A DNA stretch of 64,000 bases from Heliocidaris erythrogramma (lineage: Eukaryota; Echinodermata; Echinoidea; Camarodonta; Echinometridae): contig CM046853.1 in assembly GCA_025617745.1 (NCBI GenBank), positions 37,993,065 to 38,057,064 on the forward strand. The letters run 5' to 3'. The notes below the pieces were generated by a model that was not told the DNA's origin, did not search any database, and worked only from the letters and a program-made list of their open reading frames with translations. The position numbers were made by a program, and so were the translations under genes. This document shows positions 61,501-64,000 of the stretch, one piece after another. The number at the start of each line of letters is the position of its first letter. Positions within the stretch are counted from its first letter, which is position 1.

Positions 61501-63829
61501 AAAATATATTCCAGCATTTATATGTTTTAAATATTTAAAGGGAAATTAACCTCAGCGTATGAATTAGCTTATTTTGAATGGTGTAGTATATGCCTCTTAT
61601 TTGATACATGCAATTTCATGTAAAAACACAGGATATAGATATAAATCACTATTTTCCAGCCAAGTTATCGTCTGCTAGCAATAATAAGGGGGCTGCCATT
61701 ACTTTATGTGTACACGAACATATTTTTCATCCCAAGTAAAATTTCCTTCATCGTTAACTTGTAATTGATTTTTAGAGGACAAATATATATTAGATAAAGT
61801 CACATATTCTGAAATGTAAGTTTAGTTTTATATATTTTTTAAAAGGTCTTAATTTGTTCATAAAAAATATACTTCATAAAAAATATACGTCAAGGACGGA
61901 GAATTGACGTCAAGGACGGAGACAATCGTAACAATACCAAAACAAAGCGAGGAATCTGCTTTACAGGATGGCTATTAGAACTCATGGGTCGTCAATTATC
62001 TAGGCCCATGGCCAATAACAATCGTAATACAATCAGAACAAAGCGACGTATCTGTTGTAAAGGTAGGCTATTATCAATGCATATGGTACCTAATGATCCG
62101 TGTCATGCACAAAATGGCAGCCTCCATGGAAAGACGTAGCAGACAATAGGTGCATCTAGAATATCACGTGGGGTTAATTGTCCTTTAATATTTTTGTGCC
62201 TTTTATCACTAGGTGCCTACTCCAGTCCATAGTGCTTACCTTCCAGCTGTTCACACCTTATATGAATAGCATTTTGACCCTAAAGAATGGGCTTTAGAAA
62301 AAATTGAATTGAATTAATTTTCAGCCCATCTAAACTAAAGCAGCAATTTGTGTGAATTGAATTCTATGCAGGATTAGCTGGTTATGATTTTTTATTTTTC
62401 ATGTAGGAGAAACCCGCAGCCGTGGTCCCCGCCGTCCAACTGGTGCAAAAGTGAAACCGCGATACGATTCCTTGGGTGTTGAGTGGGAAGAACCTGAAGG
62501 TGAAGACGTGGATGGATACAGACTGGAAGTTGGAACTCCCTCTAATCCTCGCCAGTTTACAAGGGACTATGAACCTGGCACAACAAGTGCTGATGTCACA
62601 GGTTTAACACCAGATACAGATTATCAAGTCAATCTAGTATCTAGATCCAGATCAGGAGACAGTGAACCTGTAAGAAGAAGAGCTAGAACAAGTGAGTGCT
62701 CTCCATTTTCCTTCTTTTTTATATTGTATAATGGCAGCAGGATAGCATGTGTTATTTGTTATTTGGATGTGTCAACAGTTTCTCTTTCTCTCTTATGATA
62801 CATTAAATATGTAATAATCTTGCTTAAAACATTCCCAACATCTTAGATATGTTAATGTGTGTTTTATTAAATGGATTAATCATATATTTGTGGAAATGTA
62901 ATACAATGCTTTTAACCTTTGTCACTAAGGGCAAACCAGACGTTCACAGCGCCCCCAACAAGTTGGAGCGAGTTCATCAAGTCCTGAATCCATTGATGTA
63001 AACTGGCAAGCACCAAGAGATGACAGCATTACCGGATACAGAGTAGATGTTGGGATTCCATCTGATCCACGAAGAGCCTTTTCTCAGCGATACCCTGCTA
63101 GAACAACAAGGGCTTCTGTTCCAGGCCTACAAGAAAACTCTGAATACCAAGTCAGTGTAGTTTCCACCTCAGCATCTGGAGAGAGTGAACCTGTGAGAAA
63201 ATCTGTCAAGACACGTAAGTATGATACATGTATTTGATTTTTCTTTGTGATTAAGTTTCCTCTTTACATTAACTGCTTCTGGTGAAATGACCGATTCATT
63301 TGAATTTTGAGAATTTAAATATCAAAAGTGCCAATCCCAATCTTTTTGCACTGTTTGACTTTATCTTTGACTTGTGATCACCCCTGAAATGTAATTGGTT
63401 ATATGAATTCTTTTGCTGAACCCTTTTATTGATTGAAAATAGTTAGACAATGAGGCACTATTTAAAGTCATTGTCATTTAGTATTAAGCCCTTTTGCTGT
63501 GATGAATGTGAATTTCTTCTTGACATTATGTATTACAGAGGCCGGAGACACTCGTCGCCCTCCAAGTCCAAATGGCATGCGAGTGAGGGAAGGCATTGAG
63601 ACTGCAACAGTCAACTGGGAAGCTGCATCTGGTGATGTTGATGAATATGTTGTCAACATGGGTACTGCGGACAACCCAAATCAGTTCACACAACGTGTTC
63701 CAAGTGGAAACAGAAGAAGATTTAGGCAAAACGGTCTTGAACCCGATACAGATTATCAAGTTTCTATCAACTCAGTTAAAGACGGCAGGGAAAGTGAACC
63801 TATCCAACAAGGTTTTAGGACCAGACCTA
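38047..63829 (+). CDS. Secreted or membrane fibronectin type III repeat protein, 3' end missing
   Basis: Nine exons (76+201+102+276+282+312+285+285+291 nt) join in one frame, all junctions phase 1, giving 703 residues without a stop; the gene continues past the window. Residues 1-24 are a signal peptide (VSKFGLIWAFVLTFMIVSVQA), so the protein enters the secretory pathway. Seven FN3 domains follow, the first split over two exons. Each shows the strand-B Trp (VTWEA, VEWEEP, VNWQAP) and the strand-F pattern GLxPDTDYQVS. Linkers are unusual: an eight-Gly run and Arg-rich segments. FN3 arrays mediate adhesion or matrix binding (tenascin-, fibronectin- or receptor-phosphatase-like proteins). Without the C-terminus the family cannot be named. 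The link between the signal-peptide exon and the FN3 exons over 17 kb is inferred from matching phase. Confidence 0.8.
38123..39589. other. FN3 first intron, 5' part; GC-raised patch
   Basis: Around 38585-39440 CpG is more frequent and two similar segments start with AGACGGCGGTTTTTTTC (39043 and 39242), so it is a diverged tandem repeat. GTATAAATC near 38669 precedes an ATG at 38710 with a 70-codon frame. I recognise no domain and do not call a gene. Confidence 0.45.
39590..40009. mobile_element. MITE related to 46150-46664
   Basis: It shares TATCTTGCGAGCTCCTCTC near the left and GGGCAAATGGGA with AGAGTTG near the right with the 46-kb copy, in inverted pairs. It ends GGTGGACTTCCCCT before TTAG (decayed TTAA). 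The left end is lost. Confidence 0.65.
40555..42021. mobile_element. Helitron/Helentron-like element A, copy 1, with duplicated 5' end
   Basis: The 5' end reads TTATGCCTCCGCCCACC with an internal inverted pair (TGCCTCCGCC / GGTGCCGGAGGCA) and a run of CCGT. It is followed by about six units of 140-150 bp with CTCGCGATAACTTCAAAACC and AAGGTCAAAGGTCA. The whole 5' end, with the flank GGATAATC, recurs at 41236. A 120-bp unique tail leads to a degenerate hairpin and the terminus CATCTAG|T at 42021. A second copy is at 46780-54830. No protein is encoded. Confidence 0.7.
42912..43007. repeat. Perfect 29-bp inverted repeat with 38-bp spacer
   Basis: 42912-42940 (starts TTATGTTCTCTGGTTGCTGA) and 42979-43007 are exact reverse complements. 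The right arm ends directly before the primer-binding-site-like motif of the Gag-type ORF. The stem is long enough to form a stable hairpin in RNA. Confidence 0.9.
43011..43027 (+). promoter_or_regulatory. LTR-retrotransposon primer-binding-site-like motif
   Basis: TGGCGACGAGGATGGGG follows ...ACATAAAAT. TGGCGACGAGG directly after an LTR end is common in Ty3/gypsy elements of marine animals. The upstream LTR is not proven here. Confidence 0.5.
43066..44073 (+). CDS. Ty3/gypsy Gag-derived ORF with acidic Cys/His repeats
   Basis: 335 codons from the first in-frame ATG, stop TAG at 44071; the frame is open upstream to 42985. Residues about 40-115 resemble the Gag capsid region of Ty3/gypsy elements (ASGI, ALLMYIGGNELQDLFDTL, VKAFVNYFNP). 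After that the expected capsid tail and CCHC knuckle are absent. Residues about 167-270 are three near-identical repeats of 34-35 residues plus a diverged fourth, each with LPHGLNKDCQPDAAQEPDIC, then H and an acidic stretch. Spacing H-x5-C-x10-C-H is kept in three copies. The sequence is GC-rich against its AT-rich intron. The capsid start motif (M-E-L-P-P-P) lies in another frame at 43119, so the N-terminus is shifted. It could be a domesticated gene, a non-autonomous element or a decayed copy. Confidence 0.55.
   Translation: MPALGIQTLALVHGLKEIWNYLHLSSLPPAKMYRQDGESSFEYCIDASGIISAKQKFALLMYIGGNELQDLFDTLTPVASSQEGDDDYEVTVKAFVNYFNPSPTQAAVAYKKPLVNSHVEGDDNNDVEIHYVNYPEPVVVPADAGLKSLASSQDGVDDQINSQLEEENESLPHGLNKDCQPDAAQEPDICHNGDERSQHDGENEGLPHGLNKDCQPDAAQEPDICHNGDERSQHNGENEGLPHGLIKDCQLDAAKECDICHDPDESSQHEENEGLPHSLTKDCQPDAAEHDEPLYHSLEDYCGQPEAARNDNDKECLYHHDHSLDDEFQLHVDST
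43564..43935 (+). repeat. 105-bp coding tandem repeat
   Basis: Units start at 43564, 43669, 43774 (102 bp) and 43876 (partial). Units 1 and 2 are almost identical, so the expansion is recent or homogenised. The period is a multiple of 3 and the frame is kept. Confidence 0.9.
44074..45676. other. Downstream part of the Gag-type locus
   Basis: Up to about 44280 the GC-rich, acidic style continues in another frame (44073-44285: EHDSVDEEDNRYLVHVY then TTLDIITMFVKFTKVD), as if the original protein were longer and a frameshift had occurred. Beyond that I see no pol domains (protease, RT, integrase). Confidence 0.45.
45677..45722 (+). terminator. 15-bp perfect hairpin followed by AATAAA
   Basis: 45677-45691 and 45693-45707 are exact reverse complements around a single T. 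The poly-A signal AATAAA is at 45717-45722. This is a plausible 3' end of the Gag-type transcript. About 40 bp on, TTCTTTGTAAGCAAC and GAACATAAAA echo the sequence just before the motif at 43011. Confidence 0.6.
46150..46664. mobile_element. MITE with AGGGAAATTCCACC end and TTAA
   Basis: The right end GGTGGAATTTCCCT is followed by TTAA (46665-46668). Inverted inner pairs: ACACAAATTGACAAC near 46264 and GTTGTCAATTTGTGT near 46521; GAGCTCCTCTCCCATTTG and CAAATGGGAGAAGAGCTC. The left terminus is decayed. Confidence 0.7.
49140..50680. repeat. (ATT)n-type microsatellites in the fold-back centre
   Basis: ATT/ATC tracts are at 49155-49255 and AAT/AAC tracts at 50550-50655, which read as Ile-rich false frames. 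Between them I see no gene. Confidence 0.8.
50990..51200. repeat. Dispersed repeat, second copy of 30330-30520
   Basis: It has CAGGGTGACTCATTATCACC and GGTGGTCTTCCATGAGG, then an A-rich tail, as at 30.3 kb. It begins after a (TTTA)n tract. Confidence 0.75.
52227..52301 (-). tRNA. tRNA-like pseudogene, minus strand
   Basis: Read on the minus strand it starts GGTGTCGTAGTCGAAC and ends TGTTACGGCACC. The acceptor ends pair over 7 bp with one G-T, and a B-box-like GGTTTGATCCC is present. The anticodon arm is irregular, so identity is uncertain. Inside the fold-back element. Confidence 0.5.
52327..52515 (-). mobile_element. 190-bp palindrome-rich MITE, copy 2
   Basis: Nearly identical to 37059-37248 in inverse orientation, and likewise flanked by (AC)n on both sides. 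It sits inside the TU-type element, so it is the innermost of four nested insertions. Confidence 0.8.
55334..55534 (+). CDS. FN3 domain 1, first half
   Basis: 201 nt, phase 1-1, acceptor CTGCAG and donor GTAAGA. It codes AGPPLNVRSTGHTQTSVSFS, then WTAPKKLPVGGHVISGYKIL: FN3 strands A to C'. The domain is completed by the next exon. Confidence 0.85.
55535..56476. other. FN3 intron, nothing recognised
   Basis: AT-rich intron between the two halves of FN3 domain 1. No feature is seen up to the MITE at 56477. Confidence 0.6.
56477..56891. mobile_element. piggyBac-like MITE, inverse copy of 6438-6827
   Basis: It shares GGACAGGAATTATTTTAGGG on the left and CACAAAATGTGGTCAGTTAA near the right, the same blocks as the 6.4-kb copy in reverse order. 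The right end GGG is followed by TTAA (56892-56895); the left TTAA has decayed. Confidence 0.7.
57018..57119 (+). CDS. FN3 domain 1, second half
   Basis: 102 nt, phase 1-1, acceptor GTTCAG and donor GTAAGT. It codes DLAPGTTYMFKIATITSNGK and GGFSSWKQVRTED, FN3 strands E to G with the conserved L-x-P-x-T-x-Y. It was found between longer exons; it is the only way to complete domain 1. Confidence 0.85.
57735..58010 (+). CDS. FN3 domain 2
   Basis: 276 nt, one full FN3 domain, phase 1-1, acceptor TACAG and donor GTATGG. Motifs: PDPPGNVRGSADGTNINMEW, TPIDGYVVSYG and LDAGATYQVAVQSVSGG. The donor is only 14 bp from the left end of a MITE inserted in the intron. Confidence 0.9.
58025..58212 (+). mobile_element. 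190-bp palindrome-rich MITE, copy 3
   Basis: It starts GTTTAGCCGTATGTCCGAGG and is somewhat diverged from copies 1 and 2 (lost CCGAGG sites, right end CATACAAGAC). It begins 14 bp after the splice donor of FN3 domain 2. GT-rich flanks are again seen. Confidence 0.75.
58884..59165 (+). CDS. FN3 domain 3
   Basis: 282 nt, phase 1-1, acceptor CATAG and donor GTAAGT. Motifs: PSAPGNLRLRSTSDSIDAEW, VTGFEVSVGPDSNPTEQTV and LQPDQVYVVSVTAQNEFGSS. A complete FN3 domain. Confidence 0.9.
59166..60301. other. FN3 intron, nothing recognised
   Basis: AT-rich intron. I see no gene, RNA or complete transposon. Confidence 0.6.
60302..60613 (+). CDS. FN3 domain 4 with poly-Gly linker
   Basis: 312 nt, phase 1-1, acceptor CTACAG and donor GTAAGA. 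It begins with a linker containing eight Gly in a row, then PNGMQIREGSDTATVTWEA and GLEPDTDYQVSIKSFDSEGE. It is about three-quarters identical to domain 7 (63539-63829), which indicates an exon duplication. Confidence 0.9.
60698..61384. mobile_element. TTAA-target MITE (Kolobok-like), 687 bp
   Basis: TTAA flanks at 60694-60697 and 61385-61388; ends AGGAGAATTAAGC and GCGTAATTCTCCT. The inside includes GGGGGCTGCCATTTTCTTG, shared with its neighbour. No protein is encoded. Confidence 0.75.
61539..62184. mobile_element. TTAA-target MITE (Kolobok-like), 646 bp
   Basis: TTAA flanks at 61535-61538 and 62185-62188; ends AGGGAAATTAACC and GGGTTAATTGTCCT. It shares GGGGGCTGCCATT with the element at 60698. 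An internal direct repeat (GACGTCAAGGACGGAGA) is at about 61888-61923, and a larger one (CAATCGTAA ... ACAAAGCGA) at 61923 and 62029. Confidence 0.75.
62407..62691 (+). CDS. FN3 domain 5 with Arg-rich linker
   Basis: 285 nt, phase 1-1, acceptor GTAG and donor GTGAGT. The linker ETRSRGPRRPTG precedes LGVEWEEPEGEDVDGYRLEV and LTPDTDYQVNLVSRSRSGDS. It is closest to domain 6 in this window. Confidence 0.9.
62930..63214 (+). CDS. FN3 domain 6
   Basis: 285 nt, phase 1-1, acceptor CTAAG and donor GTAAGT. It reads QTRRSQRPQQ, then SIDVNWQAPRDDSITGYRVD and LQENSEYQVSVVSTSASGES. No stop-free run to a start codon exists, so exon status rests on phase, splice sites and domain similarity. Confidence 0.88.
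63539..63829 (+). CDS. FN3 domain 7
   Basis: 291 nt, phase 1-1, acceptor TTACAG and donor GTGAGT. Motifs: PNGMRVREGIETATVNWEA and FTQRVPSGNRRRFRQNGLEP. It is the near-duplicate of domain 4. The gene continues beyond the window. Confidence 0.9.
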
Positions 63830-64000
63830 GTGAGTAATTCATGTTTAATTAATTTGTTATCCATTTTTTTTGTGCGTCAAGGACATTATCATTTTCCATT
63901 GATACAGTCACCCTTCAGATTATTTAAGTTTTTCAAAGGTTTTGACATTGTAACCGAGAAGGAAATTGTGAACCAAGGGATGGTGTCTTGATATGAGACA
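63830..64000. other. Start of next FN3 intron
   Basis: It begins with donor GTGAGT. No feature is seen to the window end. Confidence 0.6.

Overview
The window looks like euchromatic nuclear DNA from a marine deuterostome, most likely a sea urchin or a close echinoderm relative. Four things point there: AT-rich introns with many TACATGTA-type tracts; intron-split, metazoan-type genes; dense short DNA transposons and tRNA-derived SINEs; and a fold-back transposon built like the TU elements known from sea urchin. There are no bacterial operons, CRISPR arrays or rRNA genes. The species call is an inference.

Two host genes lie on the + strand. (1) 916-31200 is the 3' part of a GA-binding protein beta subunit gene (GABPB), the ankyrin-repeat partner of an ETS-family DNA-binding subunit. 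Eight exons (916-1113, 1960-2058, 3642-3716, 4567-4726, 5605-5697, 6866-7077, 29067-29285, 31108-31200) join without a frame break to give 382 residues and a stop. The first exon lies upstream of the window. (2) 38047 to beyond 63829 is the 5' part of a secreted or membrane protein with fibronectin type III (FN3) domains: a signal-peptide exon, a 17-kb intron, then eight exons (all phase 1-1) coding seven FN3 domains. The gene runs off the right edge.

Most of the rest is transposable-element sequence, much of it in the 22-kb GABPB intron and the 17-kb FN3 intron. Elements with terminal inverted repeats and matching target duplications include hAT-type (8-bp), TTAA-type (piggyBac-like and Kolobok-like), a Tc1/mariner-type element that is one 1.67-kb palindrome (TA), and a TTA-flanked element. 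Three families are built like Helitron/Helentron elements: subterminal inverted repeats, central tandem repeats, a 3' hairpin and a fixed 3' end. Between 46780 and 54830 four elements sit inside one another. The outer two junctions can be checked against uninterrupted copies in this same window.

The oddest coding sequence is at 43066-44073, inside the FN3 intron. It is a GC-rich 335-codon frame that begins like a Ty3/gypsy Gag capsid segment and continues into acidic, near-identical 35-residue repeats with regularly spaced Cys and His. It has inverted repeats at both flanks, a primer-binding-site-like motif upstream and an AATAAA downstream. It is my best candidate for something undescribed: a Gag-derived gene or a non-autonomous LTR element with a new repeat domain.
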